Source: Paenibacillus swuensis (GTDB taxonomy: Bacteria > Bacillota > Bacilli > Paenibacillales > DY6). Taken from it: DNA of 64,000 bases. Position numbers and translations under genes: made by a program. The DNA lies in assembly GCF_001644605.1 (NCBI RefSeq), contig NZ_CP011388.1, forward strand, positions 4,507,501 to 4,571,500. The letters are read 5' to 3'. A model generated the notes under the pieces. It did not search any database and was not told the origin of the DNA. It was given only the letters and a program-made list of their open reading frames with translations. Of the stretch, positions 27,732 through 36,684 are shown one piece after another. Every line of letters starts with the position of its first letter. Within the stretch, counting starts at the first letter, position 1.

Positions 27732-28781
27732 ATGGTAAAAGGAATCGGCAGAACGTTGCAAATCGCCTTTACTTACATCGGCACGGTTGTTGGCGCGGGA
27801 TTTGCCACAGGCCGGGAAATACTGCAGTTCTTCACGCAATATGGCGGTTGGGCAGTGGCTGCGATCGGCTTGGCGGCATTGCTGTTCATCTGGCTGGGCA
27901 CCAAAATGCTGCTGATGGCGCAGGCTATTCGCGCAACATCCTATGAGGACTTCAATAAACACCTGTTCGGGGATCGAATCGGGCGTTGGATCAGCACCGT
28001 ATCCCTTCTTTTATTGTTTGGCGTATCCTCCGTCATGCTGGCAGGCGCGGGATCGGTGTTTCGTGAACACCTCGGGCTTCATTATCAAATCGGACTTGCC
28101 GTAACCTTGGTGCTGGCATACTTCGTGTTATCCAACGGCATGCGGGGTATTCTTGCCGTGAACTCCATCGTTGTGCCGGTCATGCTGGTGTTCACTTGTA
28201 TTGTCGTCGTGCACACATGGCATTCCCCTACACAAGGCAATTGGCTTCACCTGGCGGGGGACGCGGCGCCTTGGCGGGCAGGCTTATCTCCGCTGCTGTA
28301 CGCGGCTTTTAATCTGTCCATGGCTCAAGCCGTGCTTGTTCCCGTCGGAGCTTCTGTAGATGGCCGTAAACCCCTGATCTGGGGAGGCATTCTTGGCGGA
28401 ATCGGCATCGGCCTTATGCTGCTTGCCGGCCATTACGCCCTCTCCGCGCAGATGCCCGGCATTACACAGTATGATATTCCGATGGGGCATCTCATTGCGG
28501 GACTGGGCGTTACGGTTCAACTGATTTACATTATTATGATTTATGCCGAAATCTTCACGACCTTCCTTGCCGATGTCTATGGACTGATGCTGCAGATCAC
28601 CCAACGCTCCGGCTTACCTTCCCGCTGGGTGCTGCTCTGTTTATTGTCGTTGTGCTATCTGGTCAGTCAGGCGGGCTTCAGTCACTTAGTCGACACGCTG
28701 TATCCGTTGTTCGGCGTGATTTCGCTGGCTTGGTTTTCCGCCATGGTTTGGCGAAAGAGCGCCGGCGGAAAGCTGGTTTGA
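27732..28781 (+). CDS. YkvI-like membrane transporter
   Basis: 349-residue integral membrane protein from the ATG at 27732 (AAGGG 8 nt upstream). About ten hydrophobic segments. The first carries TYIGTVVGAGFATGREILQFFTQYG, a glycine-rich unwound helix typical of the LeuT/APC superfamily and diagnostic of the YkvI group. The substrate is unknown; related families carry amino acids or purines. It is divergent from xpt with about 165 bp between the starts. Confidence 0.8.
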   Translation: MVKGIGRTLQIAFTYIGTVVGAGFATGREILQFFTQYGGWAVAAIGLAALLFIWLGTKMLLMAQAIRATSYEDFNKHLFGDRIGRWISTVSLLLLFGVSSVMLAGAGSVFREHLGLHYQIGLAVTLVLAYFVLSNGMRGILAVNSIVVPVMLVFTCIVVVHTWHSPTQGNWLHLAGDAAPWRAGLSPLLYAAFNLSMAQAVLVPVGASVDGRKPLIWGGILGGIGIGLMLLAGHYALSAQMPGITQYDIPMGHLIAGLGVTVQLIYIIMIYAEIFTTFLADVYGLMLQITQRSGLPSRWVLLCLLSLCYLVSQAGFSHLVDTLYPLFGVISLAWFSAMVWRKSAGGKLV

Positions 28782-28792
28782 AGAACATGATA

Positions 28793-28837
28793 AAAACAGG
28801 CACCAGCGGATTTCAATCCGCTGGTGCCTGTTTTTTT
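28793..28837. terminator. Strong bidirectional terminator
   Basis: A 20-bp stem (arm AAAACAGGCACCAGCGGATT and its complement) with a tiny loop. TTTTTTT follows on the plus strand and TTTTT on the minus strand, between convergent genes. Confidence 0.93.
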
Positions 28838-28840
28838 GTT

Positions 28841-31800
28841 TCAAATCGTTAGCCGCAGATCCGTTTCTTGCCTTCGCAGTTCCGAAATTGAACTTTTAGA
28901 TAAGGAGTTCACGACTGCATCCCGAACATGCGTGTGGCAGGTCATCATAATTATTTGTCGATGGCTTTGGAGACGTTTCAACGCGTCCAGTGTATGCAGT
29001 AATCGTTCATCGTCGAAATTAACGAAAATATCATCCAGAATGAACGGCATATGGAAGGAATCTTTCATATGCTCCGCCATGGCGAACCGCATCGCCAGAT
29101 AAACCTGCTCCGCTGTACCCCGGCTGAGACGGGAGCTTTCCAGCGGCTCTCCGTTCGCCCGCTCCACCACAATGAGGCGCTCACCGATCGGCGCCATCAT
29201 TCGTACATACCTGCCTCCGGTAATGATGCTCAAATACTCCGAAGCGAGACGCAGCACCTGAGGTTGACGCTCCCGCTCAAAGACGCGCTTCGTCTGCGAC
29301 ATCAGCTGCGCGGCATAGGCGAGAACCGCGTAGCGCTCTGCCAGCGTATCCAGCTGCGCCGTCAGCTCCTGAACCCTCTGCAGCCGCTCCGCATGCGCTT
29401 CCTCGTTGCGCAGCCGCGCAAGCTCGCCGCGCACCGCGCCGCGCTCATCCACGCGCGCCCGAAGCTCGCGTTGCAAACGGCTGAGCTCCGCGGCTGACTG
29501 CTCCCTCGCGTTCTGCAACGCGAGCAGATCGTGCGAGCCCAGGTAAGCCAGCAGCTTCGCCTGCTGCTCCCGGGGCACCCAGGTGGACAACAGCATGTCC
29601 ACCTGGCGCAGCTCCGCCTGCAGTTCAGCGCGGCGCTCGAACTGCCTCACGCGCAAGCGGAACGGCTCCTCGCCGTCCGCCCCCGCCTCGCTCCACAGCG
29701 AGGCGATCTGCGACCGCGTCCGTTCCGCTTGCGCGTGCAGCGCCTCCCGCGCGTCGCGAAGCTCCGCCAGCTGCGCTTCGCGCATCCGCCGCTCCTCTGC
29801 GAGGGAGCGGTGTTCGCGCAGCTTGCCGTGCAGGAGCTTCAGCGCGGCGAGCGGTTCGGCGCTGGGTGCGCCGAGCAGCGGCGCGGCGGCATCCGCGAAA
29901 GCGGCGCGCACGGCGGCCGCTTTCGCGAGCTGCGCGGCAAGCTTGTCGCGCGTCGCGAGCTTCGCCTTCGCGGCTTCCGCGAGCCCGAACAGCTCGCGGA
30001 CCGCCGCCGGCGACAGCTCGGGCGCCACGCTCAGCGCGCGCAGGTGCGCGGCCCACGCTTCGCGGGCTGCGGCATCGCTCGCCGCCGCGTGGGCGAGCTC
30101 GCCTTGCAGCGCCTCGCGCCGCTTGCGCAAAGCGACGCGCTCCGCGCTTAGCTCGCGGACGCTGTCTTCAAGCTGCAGCTGTTCTTGCTCCAGCTGCCGC
30201 ACGCGCTCCAGCGACATCACGATGTCCGCGATCTGTTCGTCGGTGTACGTTGTTACTGCGGCCTGCAACATCGGATCCGCAAACAACTGATTATCCCTTA
30301 GCTTCAGGTCTTGAAGTAAGTCTGATTGGGTTTGCTGTAATTCCATCCACTCCGGATGCGGCTCAGCTCCGCGAACACGTCTTGGGTTGCTGGCGTTTGA
30401 CCGAACCGCGTCTCCTCTCCGGTTTCCGGAAACAGATTTTAGTTGTACTTTGCCGCGGAACCAATACCCCAAGATGATTAGGACTAAGCCTATAACTGCA
30501 AAGACGGACCCTTGCTGCCATCTCTCATAAATATAAGAATATACCGCCAACGCCAGCACAACCCAAGCTCCGGTGAACAACCACGCCGGACTCCGAACAT
30601 GCACGCCGTCGGCATGACCGTCCTTTACTGCTTCATTTCTTATCAACTCAACCTGAATTTTGTCCTGAACATGTTTCATTTCAAGCGCTAACATCTTCAA
30701 CTGATCCATATGGTTTCGAATTTGACTCCATAAAGCGGCGCCCTCGGCATAAGTTTCGGTTCTGAACTTCATGGGTAACGCATCCGCAACGGCGGTTAAC
30801 GTGAATCTTCTGCGAGAAATCGTTGCCAGCTGTTCCTCCAGTTTAATTTCCTCATCCTGCAGCCGTTCCTCTTCCGAGATGTGACGCTGTTGTAAACGCC
30901 TGAATGCTTCCCAACGCTCTTCTTCCCCTTGAATGAATTCTTTATGTGAGATCGTTAACGGAAAAGATTCGAGGTGCTCCTCGGTCCAGTTCTGATCCAT
31001 CCTGCCCAGAAGCAATGAAATCCCGGCCCCGGCTTCCTCCAACTCTCCTTGAAGTCTGATCGCGCTTACAGCCGCTTCCTGTTCTGCTCCGGCACCTTCA
31101 AGCAATCGTTCCAGCTGATCTCCGCGTGATAACAGCTCCGGATCCGGTCTCAGTTCATGCAATGCTTTCTCGGCATGAGCCATCTTCAGGCGAATCTCTT
31201 CCAGGTCTTCTGATTGTCTTTCGAACCGGGCAGCCCATCCTTCATAGCGCTGCAGAGCCTGCGCCGGAAAAACCTCGTCCTTCGGTAAATGCCGTAATTC
31301 TTCTTCCGCGGCCAATTTACGAATCCAATGCTCACGCACCTTTAGGCTGGTATCCACCCAAGCTGATTCCAGGGAAATTTCCTTTAGTAGAGCTTCGTTA
31401 TCTTCAATGGCATCATCCAGCACATTTAATTGTTCTTGTAATTCGTTAAATTTGTGAACGTCTTCCTTCGTTTGTCTTAGTTCCAATTCAGCAGATTCAA
31501 GTTGTTTCATAACTTGATTCATTTCCTGATTCTTACCTCTGGGTTTAAAAAGAAGCTCTTGTTCCTGTTGAATTCTCCGTTCTGCGGAACGCACGGCGCT
31601 GCTCGACATCCCCATCCCGGCGGTGTACAAAAAGCCGTTCATCTCTTCGGAATGAAGGGTGCGAACTTCCTGCAGCTCGGTCAGACTGATCGCGAAGAGG
31701 TCACGAAATAAACTTGGCGTCACAGTTCCCAATAGATCAGTCAGTTGTTCCTTTCCTCCGGTTGTGCCGTCTGGAAGCAACACGGTTACCGACTCGCTTG

Positions 31801-32080
31801 GCGCCTTTCCCGCACCGTAGCGTACCTGCCTTTCTATGATGTAACGTCCGTGGTCAACGGACCGCAGAATAACCTTCCCGCCTGCGGTTCCGCTTCCCCC
31901 GGATGGCATTCCCTCAAAGGCTCTGTTTGTAAATCCGAACAGCATCATTCTGATAAATTGCAGAAGCGTGCTTTTTCCCGCCTCGTTATGTCCGTAAACC
32001 ACATGAACTTCAGCGGTAAAGTCATTGGACACTTCTTTAAGCTCGCCGAATTCTTGGATTCGGATGCCTTCAATCCTCAC
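28841..32080 (-). CDS. yhaN: YhaN-like AAA ATPase (SbcC/Rad50-type)
   Basis: About 1079 residues. GTG at 32080 is preferred as start: GGAGGTGG lies about 7 nt upstream, and its G is shared with the TAG stop of yhaO. Walker A is VYGHNEAGKSTLLQF near the N-terminus, and the C-terminal ATPase half has LSRGTAEQVYLAMRFAMAE and PFILDDIFVNFDDERL. The large middle is coiled coil split by a hydrophobic segment at about 507-555 (WVVLALAVYSYIYERW, then VIGLVLIILGYWF), as in YhaN, which in B. subtilis is membrane-associated. With YhaO it should form an Mre11/Rad50-like nuclease for DNA ends. The segment 29.4-30.2 kb is much richer in G+C, giving Ala/Arg/Glu-rich coil. Confidence 0.88.
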   Translation of the reverse strand: MRIEGIRIQEFGELKEVSNDFTAEVHVVYGHNEAGKSTLLQFIRMMLFGFTNRAFEGMPSGGSGTAGGKVILRSVDHGRYIIERQVRYGAGKAPSESVTVLLPDGTTGGKEQLTDLLGTVTPSLFRDLFAISLTELQEVRTLHSEEMNGFLYTAGMGMSSSAVRSAERRIQQEQELLFKPRGKNQEMNQVMKQLESAELELRQTKEDVHKFNELQEQLNVLDDAIEDNEALLKEISLESAWVDTSLKVREHWIRKLAAEEELRHLPKDEVFPAQALQRYEGWAARFERQSEDLEEIRLKMAHAEKALHELRPDPELLSRGDQLERLLEGAGAEQEAAVSAIRLQGELEEAGAGISLLLGRMDQNWTEEHLESFPLTISHKEFIQGEEERWEAFRRLQQRHISEEERLQDEEIKLEEQLATISRRRFTLTAVADALPMKFRTETYAEGAALWSQIRNHMDQLKMLALEMKHVQDKIQVELIRNEAVKDGHADGVHVRSPAWLFTGAWVVLALAVYSYIYERWQQGSVFAVIGLVLIILGYWFRGKVQLKSVSGNRRGDAVRSNASNPRRVRGAEPHPEWMELQQTQSDLLQDLKLRDNQLFADPMLQAAVTTYTDEQIADIVMSLERVRQLEQEQLQLEDSVRELSAERVALRKRREALQGELAHAAASDAAAREAWAAHLRALSVAPELSPAAVRELFGLAEAAKAKLATRDKLAAQLAKAAAVRAAFADAAAPLLGAPSAEPLAALKLLHGKLREHRSLAEERRMREAQLAELRDAREALHAQAERTRSQIASLWSEAGADGEEPFRLRVRQFERRAELQAELRQVDMLLSTWVPREQQAKLLAYLGSHDLLALQNAREQSAAELSRLQRELRARVDERGAVRGELARLRNEEAHAERLQRVQELTAQLDTLAERYAVLAYAAQLMSQTKRVFERERQPQVLRLASEYLSIITGGRYVRMMAPIGERLIVVERANGEPLESSRLSRGTAEQVYLAMRFAMAEHMKDSFHMPFILDDIFVNFDDERLLHTLDALKRLQSHRQIIMMTCHTHVRDAVVNSLSKSSISELRRQETDLRLTI

Positions 32081-33357
32081 TAAGCGTCCACCTCCATCCA
32101 ATCCAGAACAAGTTCACGGGCCTGCGACAATCTCTCCTTGATGCGATCCGGATCTTTCAGGGAAGACAATGAAGAAAACTTGGCATGATGCAGTAAGAGA
32201 GATAATGCTTCTTCGTGAAATGTCTCTAATTCAGGCAGGTCATTCTCCAACTGACCCTGCTGCCGTACAAGCTCTCCCGGAAAGCTTTCCTGCGTGAGCA
32301 GCTTATCGAGATCCATCTTGTTTCCCGTCTGTTGCTTCACAGATTCAATCCAGACAAACGGATACTCCTTCTGCTGAGCGGCTTCCCCTTCCACCTCCCG
32401 AAATCTTTCTGCCAATTCCGAAATCACACTGGTTTGGGACAATTCCCGATGTAAAGCTCCTCTGCCTGTCAAAATAAACCGAACCACAGAAGCCCTGCCA
32501 TCCTGACCGTCGCGCAGCTGTTCCATCGCTTCTTCCATGGCTTGTTTCAAGGCTTGAATACTGTCTATATTCTCGATCCCGATCGGTATATGCTGCCAAA
32601 CGACATGATCGAGCCTGTGAAACACAGGCTCGGTTCCCCGTTCATCCACGGTTACAATCATGCAGCCTTTCGGTCCCGTCTCCTTAACACTTCGTCCTTG
32701 CGGATTTCCGGGATAGATGATCCAGGGTTTCATATGTAATACTTGCCTGATATGGATATGTCCGAGCGCCCAGTAATCCAGACCGGCGTTAAGTAACTCC
32801 GCTTTGGAGCAAGGAGCGTAGTTATCATGAGAGGCATCGCCGTCCACATTGGTATGAAGCAATCCGATTTTATACAGCCCGGAAGGTTCAACATTGAAAC
32901 GCGTTACCAAGTTCTCCTTGACCGCCGCCGCAGCGTAGGATATTCCGTACACCTCAGCCAGCGGAGTGCCGTCAGAGGAGTGAGCCGTCTTCCTTTCCAC
33001 CCCGCTTGAACCAAAAAAATGAACGAGATCCGGCCATTTCAGCGCGGCTCTGCGTCCATTCTCCGGATCATGATTGCCATGAATGATATAGGAAGGAATT
33101 CCGGCTTCAGCCAGCTTCTCCATCCCTTTCTGGAATCTCAGCTGAGCCCTCAAGGAACGGTCAGCCAAGTCGTAAATATCTCCGCTGATCACAACGAAAT
33201 CAACCTGTTCCCTGAGCGCGAGCTCGATCATAGACTGAAAGGCGCGATACGTTGATTCCCGGATCGCTGCCGCGATCATCGCAGGGGGAGCGGTCATCCC
33301 CCGAAACGGACTATCCAAGTGCAAATCGGCCGCATGCAGAAACTTAAACGCTCTCAT
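32080..33357 (-). CDS. yhaO: YhaO-like DNA repair exonuclease (SbcD/Mre11-type)
   Basis: 425-residue metallophosphoesterase; ATG at 33357 with GGAGG 10 nt upstream, while the frame's GTG at 33369 overlaps that site. The metal-binding motifs appear in order: FLHAADLHLDSPF, VVISGDIYD, YIIHGNHDPENG, LLHTNVDG and ALGHIHIRQ, the calcineurin-like set of Mre11/SbcD. A C-terminal helical domain follows. The last base of its stop codon is the first base of the yhaN start, so the two are translationally coupled. Confidence 0.92.
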   Translation of the reverse strand: MRAFKFLHAADLHLDSPFRGMTAPPAMIAAAIRESTYRAFQSMIELALREQVDFVVISGDIYDLADRSLRAQLRFQKGMEKLAEAGIPSYIIHGNHDPENGRRAALKWPDLVHFFGSSGVERKTAHSSDGTPLAEVYGISYAAAAVKENLVTRFNVEPSGLYKIGLLHTNVDGDASHDNYAPCSKAELLNAGLDYWALGHIHIRQVLHMKPWIIYPGNPQGRSVKETGPKGCMIVTVDERGTEPVFHRLDHVVWQHIPIGIENIDSIQALKQAMEEAMEQLRDGQDGRASVVRFILTGRGALHRELSQTSVISELAERFREVEGEAAQQKEYPFVWIESVKQQTGNKMDLDKLLTQESFPGELVRQQGQLENDLPELETFHEEALSLLLHHAKFSSLSSLKDPDRIKERLSQARELVLDWMEVDA

Positions 33358-33377
33358 TCGTTGGGGCACCTCCGTAC

Positions 33378-34589
33378 CTATTCATCAGGTTCCAGTTCCA
33401 TTGTCAACTCAACGGAAGCCGCTGTTTCCGAGTTGGCGGACTCCGGATCGGGCACGTAGACCGAAGTTGCGGCATAGCTGCGATAAATATCCTTTAACTC
33501 CAGGATTACGCGGTTTAAAGAGTAGGATCGTTTAGCTTTGTCCGAGGCCGCGCGAGCCAATTCATATCGATAGCTTGGATCAATGATAAGCTTCTCTAAA
33601 GCGTCTGCCAGAGCTTGGGGATCTTCAGAAGGAACCAACAAACCGTTCTGTCCGTCTTGGATCTGCTCGGATATTCCTCCTACGTCGGTTCCTACCAATG
33701 CAAGCCAGCACAAGGCGGCTTCCGCAAATACAGAACCGAAGGCCTCGGCGCGCGACGGCAAAACAAAGATGTCAAAGAACGGCATAAATTCTTCGGGATG
33801 CAGCGTATATCCGTAAAATATGGTTTCTTCATAAACATCAAGCTGAACAGCCAATGCTTCCAGCTCTTCCCGGATGGGTCCGTCTCCGATCATGTGAAGA
33901 ACATAATTATGCCCTCTCTTCTTCAAGACCGAACAAGCTCTTAAGAGAATATCCAGTCCCTTAGCCGGGACAAGCCTGCATACCGTAATCAGTTGAGCTG
34001 TTTCATTCTCATGCGGAACAGGACGGAATCGCTTCTCGTCGAACCCGTTGGGAATAACAACCATTCGTTCGGGCGACTGCGTATATGCTGACAAATAGGT
34101 TTTGAAAGATTCCGAAGCCGTTACAATTTGATCAGCCTTATATTCAATTTCCCTGTATAATGATGTCAGGAAAGCTTGTTCCGGCCCGTTCTCTTGGATT
34201 TTACCGTTCAGCAGCAATTCCCTCTCATAGCTGGAATGAATGGTTACAACCAACGGTGTTCCGGGGAACCGTTTCTTCATGGCCAGCGCGGCGATCGGAT
34301 GATGAGCATGGATGACATCATAAGGCTTCTTCAGTCTGAGCTCCGTCCACCATAAGTAATCCCTGTAAGTTTGAATATATTTATCCACAATCGGATTCCC
34401 TGCATATTTCTCCCAATCAAATGTATCAAATACCACATCTTCCATACCTTTGTTGCGTATGCGTCTGGGTAAAGAAAATAACTCCATTTCCCAACCCATC
34501 TTGAGAAATCTCTCTTGAATATAGGGCACCATGGAGGAAACGCCGCCCGGTTGTTCCGGCGGAAAAAATAAAGCTTGTAAAATATTCAT
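33378..34589 (-). CDS. Glycosyltransferase family 4
   Basis: 403-residue GT-B glycosyltransferase. N-terminal Rossmann motif FFPPEQPGGVSSMVPYIQERF with the acceptor-side GGV; second domain ITVCRLVPAKGLDILLRACSVLKKRG, and the nucleotide-sugar E-x7-E motif EAFGSVFAEAAL; LVGTDVGGISEQI follows. No membrane segment. It may act on a cell-wall polymer or glycolipid; the acceptor cannot be predicted. It lies about 20 nt upstream of yhaO on the same strand and may share its transcript, although a functional link is not obvious. Confidence 0.88.
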   Translation of the reverse strand: MNILQALFFPPEQPGGVSSMVPYIQERFLKMGWEMELFSLPRRIRNKGMEDVVFDTFDWEKYAGNPIVDKYIQTYRDYLWWTELRLKKPYDVIHAHHPIAALAMKKRFPGTPLVVTIHSSYERELLLNGKIQENGPEQAFLTSLYREIEYKADQIVTASESFKTYLSAYTQSPERMVVIPNGFDEKRFRPVPHENETAQLITVCRLVPAKGLDILLRACSVLKKRGHNYVLHMIGDGPIREELEALAVQLDVYEETIFYGYTLHPEEFMPFFDIFVLPSRAEAFGSVFAEAALCWLALVGTDVGGISEQIQDGQNGLLVPSEDPQALADALEKLIIDPSYRYELARAASDKAKRSYSLNRVILELKDIYRSYAATSVYVPDPESANSETAASVELTMELEPDE

Positions 34590-34615
34590 ATCCGTCTTCT
34601 CCTCCCCAGGAATTA

Positions 34616-34624
34616 TGATATAAT
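34616..34624 (+). promoter_or_regulatory. Extended -10 promoter for the GGDEF gene
   Basis: TGATATAAT fits the TGnTATAAT extended -10 pattern, 64 nt before the start codon, without a clear -35 box. Divergent transcription of the glycosyltransferase gene starts from the same 98-bp region. Confidence 0.5.
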
Positions 34625-34687
34625 AGAACGTATGTTTCTGTAAAGTTGTTAGTTAAACCACACATATCCCAGTAACGGAGCCACTTC

Positions 34688-35842
34688 ATGACACCTATCG
34701 ATTATATTACCGGGCCGATCGGCCTCATGTTTTCGAATTCCTGTATTTTAATTATTGTTCTATTAATTTTCATCATGTCTTTACGGTTGTTTCTTGACCG
34801 CCGGAAGAAAGCTTACTTCACTCTGACTCTTTCTTTATTAATTGTATTAATTTATCATGGTTTGAACCTCTTTACATCTCTGCAATCCGTACCTATGATT
34901 GGAACGGCGTATACGGGTCATTTGTTGCAAGTCATCGCCTTTATTGTCATGAATGCGGCTATCTTTCAATTATACAACAAAACCGGCAACAGAGAGTTTG
35001 TCCTCGTAATGTTTTTCATCGGGTCGGCCATTGCTCTTTCTTTTGCCCATTTCCACTGGAATCCTTCCTTATTCGCTTTGAACAGTCCCGCTTACTCCCC
35101 TTTGTACGCCATACATAATATTTGGTTGGAACTTTATTTGTTTATGTTGATTTTCGTATGCTTCTACCTTATTTCCCCTTATATCGGACAGAACGGAAAG
35201 TATCAATTCAGCCTTACCGTGTATTTTGTCCTGCAGACGGCTCATATGTCCAATGTCTATTTATTCGATCATCACCAGCTCGGTTTGACCGTTGTGGAGA
35301 ATTTTATGCCTATTCTTTATTACGCTATAATGTTCTTTATGCTGTTTGACCGGGTCGTTGAGCTCCTTCAAGCCGTTTATCGGTCTTCCATTACCGACGG
35401 ACTTACTGGGTTGTACAACCGTAAATTTTTCTTTGGCCGCGTCAGTCAATATGTGAACGGAGATTATAAGGTTTCCGTTATTTTCGGCGATATCGATAAC
35501 TTCAAGAAGCTTAATGACACCCAAGGACATCATAGGGCTGACGGTGTGTTGAAGCAGGTGGCGGAGATTATGACGGAGGAAACCCAAGGCATCGGTTTGG
35601 TGGGACGATATGGCGGAGAAGAGCTTGTAGCCCTCATTACCCAACCGGGTTTCAAGGCGGAGCATATCGCGGAAGCCATACGCAGCCGGGTGGAAGCGGA
35701 ATCGATCGTAACCATCAGTATGGGATGCAGCAAGTACAAGAAGGGGCTTACGGCCGAGGAACTGGTCAAGCAAGCAGATCAAGCGATGTATATATCCAAA
35801 ACAACGGGGAAGAACAAAGTTTCCGTGCATAACGGGCGTTAA
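34688..35842 (+). CDS. Membrane-bound diguanylate cyclase (GGDEF)
   Basis: Makes cyclic di-GMP from two GTP. 384 residues: about seven hydrophobic segments fill residues 1-225 and form a membrane sensor, then a GGDEF domain from about 228. Visible motifs are TDGLTGLYNRKFF, FGDIDNFKKLND (metal and GTP ligands) and the active-site loop GRYGGEEL, an intact GGEEL variant. I do not see an RxxD inhibitory site in the usual place. The N-terminal region resembles 7TM sensor modules; the signal is unknown. GGAG is 7 nt upstream of the ATG. Confidence 0.88.
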   Translation: MTPIDYITGPIGLMFSNSCILIIVLLIFIMSLRLFLDRRKKAYFTLTLSLLIVLIYHGLNLFTSLQSVPMIGTAYTGHLLQVIAFIVMNAAIFQLYNKTGNREFVLVMFFIGSAIALSFAHFHWNPSLFALNSPAYSPLYAIHNIWLELYLFMLIFVCFYLISPYIGQNGKYQFSLTVYFVLQTAHMSNVYLFDHHQLGLTVVENFMPILYYAIMFFMLFDRVVELLQAVYRSSITDGLTGLYNRKFFFGRVSQYVNGDYKVSVIFGDIDNFKKLNDTQGHHRADGVLKQVAEIMTEETQGIGLVGRYGGEELVALITQPGFKAEHIAEAIRSRVEAESIVTISMGCSKYKKGLTAEELVKQADQAMYISKTTGKNKVSVHNGR

Positions 35843-35867
35843 CCATTATGAACCCATTTCGAACAGA

Positions 35868-35891
35868 AAAGAACGCTTCACAGCGTTCTTT
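35868..35891. terminator. Hairpin between GGDEF gene and queC
   Basis: AAAGAACGC and GCGTTCTTT are perfect complements with a 6-nt loop. On the minus strand the stem is followed by TTCTG. It probably ends both convergent transcripts. Confidence 0.7.
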
Positions 35892-35945
35892 AGGTAGTTC
35901 AGTTTTTTCTGTTGGTACACTACATTACATCTTACTCTTCACATC

Positions 35946-36629
35946 TTACTCTTCGTATGCAATCGGATCCTGAAGTCCCGCTTCCGCGAAACCTTTCAAT
36001 CTTAATCTGCAACTGTCACAAGTCCGGCAAGCCTCTGCCTTACCGTTGTAACAAGAAGTCGTCAATTCATAAGGCACTTCCATACGCGTTCCCTCGCGGA
36101 TAATATCCGCTTTGGTAAGTAGCAGCAGCGGCGTTTCAATCGACATGGATTTGCCTTCAACCCCCGCTTTCGTGCCTAACGCAATCACTTCTTCAACCTT
36201 GGAGATAAATTCTGGACGACAATCCGGATATCCGCTGTAATCCATGGCGTTTACGCCAATGTACAGCGCTTCCGCACCATTCACTTCCGCATATGAGGCT
36301 GCAATCGACAAGAAGAGCAAATTTCTGGCAGGCACGTAGGTTACGGGAATTTCATCCTCTGCCTCGGCTCCTTCAGGAACCGCTATACTTTCATCCGTCA
36401 AAGCACTTCCGCCGAACTCTTTCAAGAATCCTAACTGAACGACTTTGTGCCGTCCTTCCGCCCCATAGAATGCCGCCACCTTTCGCGCATTCTCCAATTC
36501 AATACGATGGCGTTGTCCGTAATCGAACGTAATCGGGTACAATTCATAGCCTTGCTCTTTGGCATAGCCCATACATGTTGTACTGTCCAGTCCGCCACTG
36601 AGAATAATAACCGCTTTTTTCATACTCAT
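35946..36629 (-). CDS. queC: 7-cyano-7-deazaguanine synthase
   Basis: ATP-dependent conversion of 7-carboxy-7-deazaguanine to preQ0 in queuosine synthesis. 227 residues from the ATG at 36629; the ATG two codons later is equally possible. N-terminal PP-loop AVIILSGGLDSTTCMGYA, then YPITFDYGQRH and VTYVPARNLLFLSIAASYAE. The zinc site is at the C-terminus: SCYNGKAEACRTCDSCRLR. It follows queE on the same strand. A 14-bp tandem repeat covers its last codons. Confidence 0.95.
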   Translation of the reverse strand: MSMKKAVIILSGGLDSTTCMGYAKEQGYELYPITFDYGQRHRIELENARKVAAFYGAEGRHKVVQLGFLKEFGGSALTDESIAVPEGAEAEDEIPVTYVPARNLLFLSIAASYAEVNGAEALYIGVNAMDYSGYPDCRPEFISKVEEVIALGTKAGVEGKSMSIETPLLLLTKADIIREGTRMEVPYELTTSCYNGKAEACRTCDSCRLRLKGFAEAGLQDPIAYEE

Positions 36630-36684
36630 TCCTGATCCCTGCCTGTCTATCATCCTATTTAGTAACTCCTTACGTGTTAATGCA

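Noticed and set aside
29500-30480. Long plus-strand ORFs rich in Arg and Ala opposite yhaN
   Set aside because: They arise from the GC-rich coil of yhaN and have no ribosome binding site or family-like sequence.
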